Shown in pieces: positions 1 to 12,883 of a stretch of DNA of 64,000 nucleotides. Under the pieces are notes generated by a model. It was not told the origin of the DNA and searched no databases. It worked only from the letters and a program-made list of their open reading frames with translations. The DNA is from Ignelater luminosus. Taxonomy: Eukaryota; Arthropoda; Insecta; Coleoptera; Elateridae. The stretch is from assembly GCA_011009095.1 (NCBI GenBank), contig VTPC01008130.1:1-64000 (forward strand), in the 5' to 3' direction. The position numbers and the translations under genes are program-made. Position 1 is the stretch's first letter, and each line of letters opens with the position of its first letter.

Positions 1-2017
1 AAAAAAATCGGTGAAGTACACCTCGTGCATGCCCCTTGTTAAAAACTAAGTCGATATCATATGTAATATCACTATGTCGACAAATCGCCAGTTTCGATTC
101 CGATTATCTCGAAAACTATTCGAGATATCAAAATACCGATTATGTATCTGTAATCAGGATAATAACATGTCCTGTAAAGTTACGGCAACATGGCAGCAGA
201 CCAACAGACAGACGGAATGTACAATTCAGATACGAAATTTTTCAAATTTCGTCGATAAAACAAATAAATAAATAAAATAATTTTTATTTTTTACATCATT
301 TTGGATAGCAGAGACGCCAATAACACCTTATATACAAAATATATTTAAGCAATTCTAAGACTTATTTATTAGTTTTGATCAATTTTTCGTCATTTCTGAC
401 CACTGTGCGATGTATCTTCATCAGAGCAGCTGCTCTGACTCGTGGGCTACTAAGCAGAAAAAAAATAAGTAGTGAGTCACAGGTTACTTCGGCCGGATAG
501 ACACCAGATTTGAATTCTTGCACGGATGCTTCGTGAAGAAGACAGTCGAGTAGAAATTAACACCAATCTTGATATCCTAAAAATACTTCTAGTATCTCTG
601 CCAAAAAAGTCCAAGAAAAATTCTAAAGATCATCCGGCCACTCCCCTTGCCTATGCCCCCAACCTGCTTTCGGACCTGCAGGTCCGCCAGGCTCCAACCA
701 ATAACCCGATCTCCCAAGAAGTAATATTTTGATAAGCAAACAATTTTTGCCGACCCAATTTATTCCATTCCCAATCCACTCAAAAACCAAGCCCACGAGC
801 TTTATTTGTGCTTGGCGTAGTGTCTACACCAAGTTTCCTACCCTGCAACGAAATGCTTTTTGTTTCAATACGTCACCACCACGATGACAACGCCTCTGGA
901 AATACAGGAGCACGATGCGATGCAATTTTAGTAGAATGACAAAACTCCTTAAAGTTGCTTCTTTTGACATCAGATATCTCGTTTCTTTAAAAAAATATTT
1001 GTTTTTGATGGATGTGTTGATAATTAAAATATGATTTTCATTTATTTCGTAGGTACCCATTGAAGAGTTGAAACTCTATTTTCCATTCTTACTTACGGAA
1101 AATTTCAACTTGTGAACTTAACAGGCTTATATTGTTTTAGAAAGAAAAAACTACTCTATAATTCTTATACTTATGCGTCAAGTAGAAATTATAACTATTT
1201 TTACCAACCGAGCCATTTATTCAATAAGTTGATTATTTTTCACCTAAGCTGTTTTAGAGATTTTTGTAATAGTACAGGGTATTAAATAAAATGACCAAAC
1301 AAATAACAAACATAAACATAACATATAGGTATTTTTAATGTTATTAAGTATATTTTTTCCATAATTTACTAATGTAGCTCCTAAATATTTCTAAAGTGTA
1401 CAATTTAACAATCTTTTTAAAGTAGAAAGTGTTATTCCTTACTAAAAACATTTATCAAGTATTTTTTAAACATTTCAACTACAACCTTAATTGCGAAACA
1501 CTTTGTATAGGCATTAAGAGCAAATTAGTTAAAAAAGGTAATAAATTAAAGAAAGAGATACAAGAATACCATGCTGACAGATTGTTCCGCGAGAGGACGC
1601 CAGTGCTTGAAAGTTGTGGTTGCGAGTACGTGAACCCAACCCAGAGCAAGTACATTTTTGCATATTTGCCTTGTTTTGCACATTTATACGAATAAATGTA
1701 AGTCTAATTGTTTATATTTTACACGATCATACTCAGATTTTATTACTTATTACTAGTTTTATGTATTTAAAATGAAACTTCCGGGTGAATCACGTTAGTG
1801 ACGCTGGTCTTGTAAAATGGCAGCATTTTGATAAAAATTTATGCATAATTTAACTGTATATCACGTTACACTTAATGCAATCGTTGTATTTAGCGGTACA
1901 CCCGTTTTAAAACGATGCCCTAGTTATTCTTAATTAGTAATTTGTAAATAATTTGACGAGTTTGACGTTTGTAATATTGACATTTCTTGACAGTTTTTTT
2001 TTCAGTAACCTGATAAA
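1..2017. other. AT-rich intergenic DNA upstream of Cdc42
   Basis: No gene is supported here. Small open frames at 36-275, 526-732 and 1429-1695 have no family I recognise and no splice signals around them. The stretch around 180-215 carries a GACAGAC-type string resembling a second copy near 44645, so the first 280 bases may be repeat debris. A YY1-like AAAATGGCAGC lies near 1815 and could mark the Cdc42 promoter or first exon. A pyrimidine tract ending in CAG at 2004 just before the Cdc42 start suggests a 5' UTR intron whose first exon is somewhere in 1700-1990. Confidence 0.5.
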
Positions 2018-2793
2018 ATGCAAACCATCAAATGTGTGGTTGTCGGCGATGGGGCGGTGGGTAAAACCTGTTTGTTAATTAGGTAAATTTATAGTATTTT
2101 TAAGTGTGTTTTTAAATTTTGTGTGCGAATTTTTATTTCATGTTACAGTTACACTACAAATAAGTTTCCTTCCGAGTATGTTCCAACAGTATTTGATAAT
2201 TATGCAGTAACAGTTATGATAGGTGGTGAACCATACACTTTAGGCCTTTTTGATACAGCAGGTGTGTTTACCATTTACACAAATCTCCACCCTGTAACAT
2301 AATCGTGTATGCTAATACTATGTTTATATTTACTCGTAGGTCAAGAGGATTATGATAGACTTAGACCTTTAAGTTATCCTCAGACTGATGTATTTTTAGT
2401 ATGTTTTTCTGTTGTTAGTCCATCATCTTTTGAAAATGTTAAAGAAAAGGTGAGTCAGTTATATCTCTTATTATTTTTTTCTTTAAATAAAAGTCAAATT
2501 TGTAGTGGGTGCCAGAAATAACTCATCATTGTCAGAAGACACCGTTTCTATTAGTTGGTACTCAAGTAGATCTTAGAGATGATGTTACAACCATCGAGAA
2601 GTTAGCCAAAAATAAGCAAAAACCAATTTCTGTAGAACAAGGAGAAAAATTAGCAAAAGAGCTTAAAGCTGTTAAATATGTGGAATGTTCTGCTCTTACA
2701 CAAAAAGGTTTGAAAAATGTTTTTGATGAAGCCATCTTAGCTGCCCTCGAACCACCAGAACCTGTAAAACGCAGAAAGTGTGTCATTTTGTAG
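2018..2793 (+). CDS. Cdc42: Cdc42 Rho-family small GTPase (4 exons, complete)
   Basis: Exons 2018-2082, 2149-2261, 2340-2449 and 2506-2793 join in frame with GT..AG introns to 191 codons, exactly the family length. Visible: P-loop GDGAVGKT at residues 10-17, effector loop YVPTVFDNY near 32-40, DTAGQED at 57-63, TQVDLRDD at 115-122, CSAL at 157-160, and a polybasic tail ending in CVIL, a CAAX box whose final Leu predicts geranylgeranylation. Cdc42 cycles between GTP and GDP at membranes and drives actin and polarity effectors (PAK, WASP, Par6). The Rho insert helix typical of the family is present around residues 122-135. A 3' splice-like CAG at 2004 suggests a 5' UTR intron. AATAAA at 2823 would give a very short 3' UTR. 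No damage is seen. Identification is secure; distinction from Rac rests on the tail and TQVDLRDD. Confidence 0.97.
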
Positions 2794-2822
2794 ACTTGTA
2801 AGCTTCAAATTTTAAACTTTAC

Positions 2823-2828
2823 AATAAA
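2823..2828 (+). terminator. Polyadenylation signal for Cdc42
   Basis: Canonical AATAAA 30 bases after the stop codon; seen directly. Further AATAAA copies occur downstream, so longer 3' ends are possible. Confidence 0.5.
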
Positions 2829-4708
2829 ATAAGAAAGTAACTTGCTAAAATCCAGAACTATGTTTTTTTATATTTAGTAATTTTATATATGAAAATAATA
2901 TTTGTATTGGGTGTTAGAACATGTTTTACCAAAATAACACCAAAAATTATCTTCCGTTTTTTTATAATAATTACCAGTTTGCACAAATTTATTATTACCA
3001 GTCATTGTTTTGTGTGAGGCTCAACTGAGGTCTTGTTGAATTTATAAATTTGGAAATTACTTCTTTATCATCAGACTTGTAGTGTACAATAGAAAATATT
3101 GTGCGCACAAAAGTCGAATCTATAATTGGCCTGGAACCATTTAGTATTTGTTCAAGTTGATAACAACACTCATTTAATGTACAAACCAGGTCACATAGTC
3201 ATGATTAGAATACAAAATAAGTATGTTCTAGGTCTGTTGAAAAATACAATTTAAGTAATTTGAACTTTTGAAATGAAATGTTTTTCACAGCATTTTGCTT
3301 TTAGCAAAACAAATGGTGCTAACTACATGATGCCGCATGTGTGTGAAAATTACATCAAAGTTAATTTATACTAATAACTTGTATAATCCGTCTTGATACA
3401 TGCATAATTTCGATCCTTTTCTTATTTTTGTTTTGCTATTACGATAAATTTGAAAAAAAAAACTTTTATATGAAGTGAAAGTTATTATTGTATATAAGTG
3501 TGAATGAATGAAGAATGTGCTTTTTTAGCTGGATTTGCATTTATAAAAAGTATTTTATAACACAATTTATTTCATTTAGTAAATCAATTTTAATGTCGTC
3601 TTACTACAAAATTATTATTTTAAAGAATTTGTTTAGAAGTAATCACCATTGAGGTGACTAAATAATTGAATTTATTATTCTGATGATTCTAATAGTAACT
3701 AATATGGAGTAATAATAATTACGTTTTTTGTTTATTTTAGTAATATTTAAGTTATTTGAAAGTGTGATTGTTGAATGACAGGATAGTCGAGGAACTGTTC
3801 TCACATACAATGTATTAATAATAATATTTAATATTAAACAATAAACATTTATATGTATTATTAATTTGTTTTAGTTGTTTATTCATCCTTTTATCTCTGA
3901 AATTGAAAGTAGAATTAAAATTAATTATAAAATCTGAAATAACCATTAAAAGTAAAGACATTTTCCACTATGTTTACTTCTTGCATGTATTTTTTGGTTG
4001 CAGATTGTGCAGATTATAGAAGAATATCAAGCATGCGAAGCAGTTTTAATTTATAAAGGTAAGTATAATCAAATTGTCTGTTTTCTAATTCACTGCTATA
4101 ACCTGACTGTGGTATGGCAATGGCCAAGAGTGATGGTCCATAGACATGTGACCAACTGTAATTAATGTAAGTAGACAAGAGTTGACAATAATGGCTGTTT
4201 TTTCAAGATTCTCTTCAGTAAAATGTGTGTGAAAGTTAAGAAACTGAGAGTAGGTATCCAAAAATTAAAATTTTTTTCATGTACCATCAGTAAATGCTTT
4301 ATCTGTATAAAAACAGTGCAAAAAATACATTCTGATAACAGTGTGAGTTGTCAATGGTTCAGACGAATAACGCAGTTGGTGTACTTGTATTCATGTTGAA
4401 TATTTAGTGGGCTCCTCATAAATTGGCTTTTACAATGTTGCAGTCTGGCTATGACTGCAACACATAAGAGTTGGACGATTTATTGCTTATCAGAGCCAGG
4501 AAAATAAAATTACTGTTAGATTATTCTAATTACTTCATTCTCATTGCATAACCTCCAAGGAACCAGCTCCTCATTGAGTTTGTAGAGAACAGCTTCCAGC
4601 CTAGCTATGCTAGAAAGGTTTGAGAAATCATTTTCTTTTTTTGTTTGTTAATGTAGAGATATAAAGCTTCTTATAAATAACAACTTCAGTTGTGTTCATT
4701 GTAAAATA
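2829..4708. other. Non-coding region between Cdc42 and the mariner-type element
   Basis: AT-rich sequence without long open frames. The only structured signal is an exon-like segment at 4004-4058 (see separate entry). It could be long 3' UTR or intergenic DNA. Confidence 0.5.
4004..4058 (+). other. Candidate isolated exon downstream of Cdc42
   Basis: A 55-base stretch is bracketed by a T-rich tract ending TTGCAG and by a strong donor AAAG|GTAAGT. It is open in one frame, but I find no partner exon of known function. It could be an alternative terminal-region exon of Cdc42, a long non-coding RNA exon, or chance. Confidence 0.2.
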
Positions 4709-7122
4709 CAGGGACATCATTAATAGGAGGAAGCCACGTGACTACTAATTTAAAAGTGGCACGAAATTGTACCTTTCAACGTTGGCTAAACTCCCTCACG
4801 AGTACATTTCTAACCTAAAATTACATCGACGTGCGTACGTTCCGTGGTTTCTTGGTCTCTGTTTTGCGTTTTCTACAGTTTATTTTGTTCTATTTAAAAA
4901 TCAGTCTTTTTCAAGACTAAATCTGTTTTTTGTAAGTTAGATTTAACGCATTCAAAGTGTGATAATAAATTTTAAAACTGCATAATTATTTCAGTTTGGA
5001 AGGTTACGTTTTTGCGATGCCTTTTACAAGCGAACAAGATAAATTTATTTTAATAGTTCACTATCGAAGTGGAACACAGAATGCAGATGGTTCATGGACC
5101 TATTCATTACAATCTTGTATCCAACAATTTGAACAAGCTTTTCCTGAAGTGCAAGTCCACTACGATGCATTTGTACGTCGTAGGCATGATATACTTAAGC
5201 GGTTTGAAGAAAAACATTGCATCTGCAAAGGTAAATCATCTGGTAGACCAACCGTACTAACTGATGAAGTTCTCGAAGACATGCAGATGCGAATGAATCG
5301 TAGTCCCCATAAATCCATTAAACGCTTAGCCACTGAAACAGGTAGGAATCTATTTGCATTAAACAAATAATATGTTTTGCTTCATTCGTGTTTTAAATTA
5401 TTAATTATTTTGAATTTATTATCACTTGTAGTAATTCAATTGTTTTATTAGCAAACTTAAATAAAAAACTGTCGCTGCTATTTATTTCTGAATTATTTAC
5501 ATTCATTAAACAATTTAAACTATTTTAAACCATAATCTAACCAACAACTTTTTCCGCAGGACTTTCATATGGAAGTTGCCAAGTTGCATTAAAAAAGAAG
5601 CTACGAATGCATCCCTATAAAGTGTCTGTAATACAAGAACTGTTTCCGCATGATCATCAATTACGAGTTCAATACTGTCAGTGGTTTATGCAACACTTGA
5701 ACAACGATGACATATTAAATATTACATTTATGTCAGATGAAGCATGGTTTCATTTGTCGGGCTATGTGAACAGCCAAAATTACAGAACCTGGGCCACAGA
5801 GAATTCCCACAATTACGAAGAAACAAGTTTGCATCCCCAGAAGGTTAGTGTATGGGTTGCGATGTCAAGACGCAGGATCTATGGTCCATTGTTTTTTAAT
5901 GACACAATCAGTGGAGAAAGATACCGAGATAATATTTTAACACCTTTTATCGAACAACTATTGGATGATGAAATCCAAGAGGGCTATTTCACGTCACGCA
6001 CTACTATTCGTTATTTACAAAAGTTCTTTGATGACCGAGTGATTAGTTGTGGACGATGGCTCCCTCGGTCTCCCGATCTCACATCATTAGATTTTTTTGT
6101 ATTTGGGCATTTGAAGAATAATGTTTACAGGCACCGTCCACAGAATATTGACGAATTAAAGAGGCCATACAAAATCAAATTAATAATATATCACCAGAAA
6201 CCTTAGTTTCAGTTTTCAATAGTATCAAAAATAGAGTTTGGTTATGTTTAGAGAAACAGGGTGGCCATATCGAACCATTTATGTAATTTGTACATAAATT
6301 GCAATTAAATGTAAAATAACTAAATGAAATTGTAAAATTTAGGATAAATGTAAGCCATTATTTTTAATTAAATTCTAGTAACCTGCTACCTAATAAATTA
6401 TTTTTTTATAAATAAATTATGGCAGCTGAAATAATTGCGATTTTTAGTTCTGTTATCTAGCATACCTAGTTCTAAGTATTATGTTACATTAATTTCAGAA
6501 AATAAAAATTACACATCAATTATTAATCTTTAATTATTCCCAGAACACGATTGTGTTAAGACGGCTGCCAAAGTGCCGATTTTGATAAATGGTTTTTTTA
6601 AATATAAAATTAAACATTTAATGACTCTTAATGATTGAGTATGTATATCATTTATGTATGCATAACTATACAAAAAAATTCATTATTAATATTTAGTTTT
6701 AAATTTAAATGAGTTTGAACTTCAAATATTCTTTAAATGACTAGGTATTGGTGCGTTTACCCTACCTGCATAATTATCTTTTTATGAAAAATCCTTCATA
6801 GTGGACAGTTAAATTTAATAAAATTGAAAAAATAACTAAAAACCTCTTGTTGAACAGCTACATCAGCATTGTTTGGGCCTTATCTAATTCTTGTTTTTAA
6901 AAGTATCTTTAATATATTGTCATTTTTTAATTTTCCAATTTGATATATAATTATCTTTAAATATTTATGTTTCTAAGTAGTTTCATCATATATCCAATAC
7001 TACGCCACTGGAAAACTACATAATTCTTTATTACAACAGAGCTGCCAACAGTGCAAGATGTGTTGCCTAACTAACAGTAAATTTCGTGGTCACGTGGCTT
7101 CCTCCTATTGATGATGTCCCTG
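4709..7122 (+). mobile_element. Tc1/mariner-type DNA transposon, full length, probably inactive
   Basis: Both ends start CAGGGACATCAT and are inverted copies over 37 bases with two mismatches (4709-4745 and 7086-7122). TA dinucleotides flank both sides (4707-4708, 7123-7124), the expected target duplication of the IS630-Tc1-mariner superfamily. The 2.4-kb interior carries one spliced transposase gene on the + strand and AT-rich non-coding flanks. The near identity of the ends argues for a fairly recent insertion, although the gene inside is damaged. Confidence 0.9.
5017..6286 (+). pseudogene. Mariner-type transposase with DUF4817-like N terminus, damaged
   Basis: Exon 1 (5017-5341) starts MPFTSEQDKFILI and encodes a helix-turn-helix DNA-binding region with the SGRPTVLTDE linker; a GT..AG intron (5342-5559) separates it from exon 2 starting at 5560 (GLSYGSCQVALKKKL). 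The DDE core shows the first Asp in FMSDEAWFHLSGYVN and the last Asp in SPDLTSLDFF. The middle catalytic segment, usually QQDGATAHTA in this family, is missing in frame (sequence runs EGYF then TSRTTIRYL near 5985-6005). One base is lost near 6160, after NIDELK; the proper C terminus (LVSVFNSIKNRVW...GGHIEPFM) is legible in another frame to the TAA at 6284-6286. An upstream 3' splice-like CAG at 4994 suggests a 5' UTR intron. The loss of the second Asp makes it catalytically dead. Confidence 0.88.
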
Positions 7123-7353
7123 TACCATTTGACATTGCATGTAATATTTGAGACTCCACAGTCCACCAAAAAGTTTTTGCTGCATCTGAAATAACTCAGA
7201 AGACCGAGAATATCTCCTTAAATTTTTATGATACATATATATGGTAGTTTTGGAACCTTCTTAAAAGGAAGCTTATGGTAAGTTTCACTGCAGACATATC
7301 TTATTACTCAACTCACTTTGAATTTCAAATGTATCAACAATTATTACAAATCG

Positions 7354-7461
7354 CGTGACCACGAAATTTACTGTTGGTTAGGCAACACATCTTGCACTAT
7401 TGGCAGCTCTGTTGCAGTAAAAATTATGTAGTTTTCCAATGGTGTAGTATTGAATATATGA
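7354..7461 (-). repeat. Reversed fragment of the neighbouring mariner-type element end
   Basis: This stretch is an inverted copy of about 6984-7094, the subterminal right end of the 4709-7122 transposon (shared strings include TTAGGCAACACATCTTGCAC and GGCAGCTCTGTTGCAGT), with a few mismatches. The terminal CAGGGACATC part is absent, so it is a truncated piece of a second copy. Confidence 0.85.
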
Positions 7462-7534
7462 TTAGCACCAAAATTAATACAAGAACACCACAATGAGTAT
7501 AAACTAGTTCCACTCAATACAACACACATCAGCC

Positions 7535-7650
7535 AATTAATTTCCTCCCTGACTTTTGCAGTTTAAACACCAATTTCCCTGACTTTTGGCATTAAAAGGA
7601 CTGAGTTCCCTGACCAATTTTATTTACCCTGACTTTCCAGGTCTGTGGGG
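7535..7650. repeat. Repeat with iterated CCCTGACTTT motifs
   Basis: CCTGACTTTTGCAG, CCCTGACTTTTGGC, CCCTGACCAATTTT and CCCTGACTTTCCAGG occur within 90 bases. Such iterated motifs are typical of transposon subterminal regions, but I cannot assign a family. Confidence 0.4.
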
Positions 7651-10629
7651 TGTGTGGTTTTAGTGGGGAATATAAATTGCATTTTGCTGTATCAATTGTT
7701 TTGGTGCTTATTTCAGATACAAAACAGATGAATGTAAACATTTTTAATTGAATAATGTAAATGGAAGTGTCGAGAGAAAGTTAAAACAGTAGAAAAGAAA
7801 CAACAAGAAATGGGCAATTTTTTAAAGGAAGTACCTAAACATAACAACTTTATTAGTAGCTCAATTCACACTGTTTAACCCAGACTTTTCACTCAAAATA
7901 ATTACTAAAACAATTGAATTGGCCATTTTGACTAACAGTTATTACACAAAATGTTTCATTATAATAACAAAGAGTCATTTCTTTATGTTTGTATTCATCT
8001 GCTTTGTATCTGGTATAAACAAAACAATTGAAATGCTCTTATTTACTTGGTCAATACGATTTAAATTCATCACTAAAATGAAACATTTTGTGCTATAAGT
8101 TTCAATCAAGTAGACCAACTTGGATTTTGCTTGTTCCAAAAGATTGTTATCGTTATTCCCTTTCCAACGACGTACCGTAAATAGTGGAGTGCCATTTAAG
8201 ATTTTGAGGTTAGGTGTGCTGGGGCAAACACAGAAACCTCTATGACTGGGTTGCGCTTTCCAAGGTCCGCCTCCATACATAGCTTGACATGTTCTTTTCT
8301 TATTTTGATATCTTCATTTGATGTGTCAGACTGAATGAAAAAGTATTTTAACTAAAAAAAAAAATCATTAAAACCATAACAAAGTAACTTTCAAATTTTC
8401 CTATTTGCCTTGTGACTGTGCTTATAATTTTCAAAACTTCATACACCACTGTATTCCTAATAAAATTACCTTTAAAATGTAAGTTTATGTTTTTCAAATT
8501 TAAATTCGGCATGAAAGGTAGAGAAAGGAAGGGATGAAGAATTATGGGAAGATGGACGATGAGTGTGGTTATGTGAGAAACGAAGGAAGAACAAATAAAA
8601 GATTTATGTGAAAATACTGGTGTTTCTATTTTTAAGTGAAGAAAGGCCAGTCTACAAAAATGACATACCACAAGTATGGTAGCACCGTTAAGGATTTTCA
8701 AGTGGAGGTGGTAAGTGGTATGGTTTTACACTTCAGCTTATTCCATAGCTGTAAAAAGGTGTCCCCCTCCAAATAACAGTCGAGGTGTCGGCGTTTTCTT
8801 GTATTTCCACTAGTTTTGGGCTTATTCAAGCCTGGCTCATTTTAAAATAAACACACTGTATATTTTAGAAAAATCTCAAAAAACTGTTTATTGTTCTTTA
8901 ATGTATGTAACACAAGATGGCATACTCACTTTCACAATTATCTTTAACATTGCGATTATCTTACTAAAGAAAATTCAAGCTGGGTACAAAACTAAACCTA
9001 ACCTGTAGGCTGAAATTAACAATTTAAATGGCATATTTTTAATATTGGTAGCAGCATAGTAATATTGACAACTGTTACTTTAGAAATCATCTATGAATAG
9101 CTATAAGTTATTTGTTGGTGTGTATTGTTTTGCTTTTGACATTGTTGTTAAGTGAGGAAATGTTTGATTAATTATTATCTATCTTATTATCTCACTTTTT
9201 TCCTGTATAGTTATGAGTTCAATTTAAGTTTTTATGTTAGAATATTTTTATTAAATGTATAATCTAAGAGTTGTTTATTGCACAAGAAATAAACAAATAA
9301 TTAATAAAATTAAGGTGTTCGACGTGCTACCAATTATGGCTCGGTCCTTTAAGGGTTAAGGCACCACATAAGGCTTTGTATCTCAATACTCCAGTCCAAA
9401 ACTGTTCTATCATGTAGTACTTTTTATAGCCCAGTCACTTTATACCAAAAAAGGCCAAACCTCTAAAAAAATCCAACTGAAGATTTTCCTTCAGGATTCT
9501 CTTTAGTTCGGCGTCAAGAACAATCTCTCAAAAGTCCATCAAGCCAACTGGACGACTACAGAAGGTCAAAGGTCACGAAAATCAGTTTTTCTCAAATATC
9601 TTGTAAACTATTGGTTTTACGTTAATTTTGATCATTATGAAATTTATGTATTGGAGATCCATAGCTTAAGGTTCTTATGTGTTGGATAATTTGAATTAGG
9701 TACTTCCTTAACTTTTATTTTTTATTTATTTATTTTTCTCAACCGGTTTCGTCGCTATGCACATCACCAGGGGAAAAATTGTCATTTGTTAAGAATATAG
9801 AAAAAACTCATATTGTCAGTTTCTGTAGAAGTAATTTTAGCTGTGTGTAATCTAGTTCTTTAATTGTGCAATGTTTAACAATATGTTTTTTGTATCCAAT
9901 GATTTTCTAATAATTAAATCAATATCATAGATACTCTTCTTTTTTCTGCATACAAATACAAATAAATAAATGTGTGTTATCTATTGAAATTTCTTGAAAC
10001 GAATAAATGCATTCAACACTTAAAAGCAAATTGTGGTTCTAAAAAGAACCATTTCGTTATAAAACACCCTGTAATTCAGTAAGGAGTCACATTTTATCTA
10101 AGTGATGATTTCGGTTAAATCTTAATATTTTGAGCTCAGGATTCTACAGTTAAAATATTTCCAATTATTAATGAAACACCCTGTATACCTGCATAATTTC
10201 TGTCTGAATTGTCCTTGGAAAGGACCCTTCTTCATAATAATAATAATAATAATGGTAAAGGCTTTGAGTAGCAGCTGTCTAATATTCCAATGTAGGCTCA
10301 TGGGTCACTCTATAACTGAAAATATTGGATGACGCATCTTGTACGTTTTGAATTCAGTTTAACACTAGTTTCTACTTTCTTTAAGGTACACAAAATTATG
10401 TAAGATAGTAGGCACTTTAGAATAACAGGCATGTAGAAAATTTCATCCCAATATCTGACCTTGTTCTAGAAATATTGAAAGAACAAGAATTAAATTAAAT
10501 TCAACTTTGACAGCCTATATCTCAGAAAGAGTGAACTTTAGAATGTAGGTAAGTTGCGATAAATTGCTTTGATTTTGTCCCAGGAACAAACTGTCAGTTT
10601 GTCAGTTGTCTTCGGAGACACCCCGTATA
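7651..10629. other. Gene-free AT-rich stretch with repeat debris
   Basis: No supported coding gene. Open frames at 7975-8280 and 8348-8701 on the minus strand look random. Around 9740-9770 is CAACCGGTTTCGTCGC...CATCACCAGG, a motif typical of insect repeat ends, and CACCCTGTA ends appear at about 10064 and 10176. An (ATA)n microsatellite sits at 10229-10253. Confidence 0.45.
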
Positions 10630-10766
10630 CAGGGTGAATCATAAATAAAAAATGTATCTTTTTAATGAAGCACTTTGGTACTAGGATATATGCAGTTAAT
10701 TTTTTTATTTTGGACTAAAAAAAGCTTCACTTCAATTTTTTTTACACCTAATTATGACACACCCTG
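10630..10766. mobile_element. Short inverted-repeat element (MITE) with TA target sites
   Basis: Left end CAGGGTGAATCATAA and right end (reverse complement) CAGGGTGTGTCATAATTA form imperfect inverted ends of about 25 bases, flanked by TA on both sides. At 137 bp it has no coding capacity; a Tc1/mariner-derived MITE is the likeliest origin. Confidence 0.65.
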
Positions 10767-12880
10767 TATTAATCCCCATATAAGTTAGGGGAACTTGTAT
10801 TTTCATTTAGGAAATATTATTTTTCAATGAATTATTTATTTACTTTTTTAAATTACTAAAAACTGTTATTTGTAAATCTCATATAATTGGTACAATTTTA
10901 TAAAAAATATTTTACATTCTGCACTTACCTGTTCATAAACCAAGAAACATTGTCAATACATTAGTTGTGATGTGATTACAAACAGTAAATTTTTCATTTT
11001 GTAACATACAAAGAGGAATATAAAACAAGCAAAAATGATGGGTAATTGTCACAATTTTAATAACTAAAATTTATTAATATGGATTTTTACATTTTTTTTC
11101 TTCCAAGTGAGACCATCATTTGTTGCTTAATAAAAAATAATAAAGATAAGTCTCTCGAGATATTTGTACTAATTTATTGACACTACACAAAATCATTTTT
11201 AACAACTACTTAATAAACAATAATATGCTAAAATAATACATAAATAATCTCTAAAGCTGTCTTTAGATTTGTAATTTCTAATACTTTCAAAAGTAAAATT
11301 TATAATTTAATGACATGTACTCGTAAAAAGTTTGTTAAACAGTAATAGTACGTAAAACGATGTCTGCAGATACAATATCTTGTAAACTGTTCCTGTTTTT
11401 TAAACTGAGTAGTAGGTACGTACTGTCCTTGTCATTATGTGTGTAAGTCCAAACTACGAGGGAAAAAATGTGTCTTTATAAAAAATATTTTTAGTAAAAT
11501 ATTATCTATATCTTTGTTAGATTTACTAATAAATATCACAGAATGATATGAAAAGGGTAGCCTTTATGGCTCCTTCGAAATACTGACTTTTAAAATAGAA
11601 AATTATTATATAAAAACGAAAAAGCAGTTTATAAGTTAAGTTATAAAAAAGTGTTATCTTTGAAGTAAATGCAATGTATAGTATTACATGAAACGAGTAA
11701 GATTTGGACAAACAAGTTGAACAGATATAGGTAGTTAAAAATGGACCTTTGTAGGAAGCAGGGTGGGTAAGACAATTTACGGACAAAACTCTCACTTTTT
11801 ATATGGTACATATTAAAATGAAGCAATATAAAAATTAATATTTTCTAATATAAATAATAATATTAAAATAATAAAAAAGACAAACAATAAATGTTTTATT
11901 TAACAAAATAATTAGAGAAACAGTGAAAATGAAGATGATGATATGGAAATAATTATTAATAAGAGCAATCAAATATCTCTATTTATTAGAAATGAATGAG
12001 AATTTTTAATTTAAAATGTTTGTGAATATATTTACATACATGTTAGATAAAAAATTGCCAATCCTGTTACTCATAATGAATTTATAAATTTACTTTCTAG
12101 ATTTATTTTTATAATATTTTATTCTTTCGTCTAGTTTCTTCCCAAGAAAACTATTATTCATATAAAGATTTATGATATTCAGTTAACCGAAACTGTAAAT
12201 ATGCACTATACAATCAATAAACAAAAATATTGTTACCCTAATTCACAACGGTTGTAAATCCACATTTTAACAGAAATGAAGTTTTTCAGCTATCTTATGC
12301 GCAAGCCATAAATCTATCATACAAATATGCTTTTCAATTGAAATAAATTTGTAATCTGAGATGCTATTTTAAAAACATCGCTAGTCCTGAATTCTTGTAT
12401 TCACATAAGAAATTAACGTAAGTCCTTCAGTAGCCATGAAAACCAGCAGGTTGTGGTGTGTCTCCCCAATTCTATTTTATCTTGCTTGCAACATATAACA
12501 GTTTTTAAAACTAAAACCTTTTTAGCATATTGCGGTAAGAATATTTTACATAATTTTGATAAAAATATTTAAAACATTCTTCCTTTTTCTTTCAAATTTA
12601 ATTTAAAATTGGACGTTTTCTGTATTCAAGTAGAATGAACTTACAATTATTTCTTTTATACTTTCTCGTATTATAATTATTCTTTTTGTTTATTTGCAGT
12701 AATAAAAAACAGTTTGCAACTTTTAAAATGGCTTTATACAATAGTCAAACAAAAAAAATACATAAAACCAACGAAAATATACAAACTAATTTTAAAAAAA
12801 TCAGAAAAAGTCAACAATAATGCAGAAAATCCAATCTTTATCAATTTAGAATATTTGATATCCCGGAAGTTACCAAAGCT
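10767..12880. other. Gene-free AT-rich stretch
   Basis: Very AT-rich, with only short random open frames on either strand; I see no splice-linked coding exons, repeats with clear ends or RNA genes. Confidence 0.45.
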
Positions 12881-12883
12881 GGT

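Noticed and set aside
1429-1695. 88-codon frame upstream of Cdc42 as a gene
   Set aside because: No recognised domain, no evidence of splicing, and the composition matches the surrounding AT-rich DNA.
8348-8701. 117-codon minus-strand frame
   Set aside because: Hydrophobic, low-complexity product from AT-rich DNA with no family resemblance or splice context.
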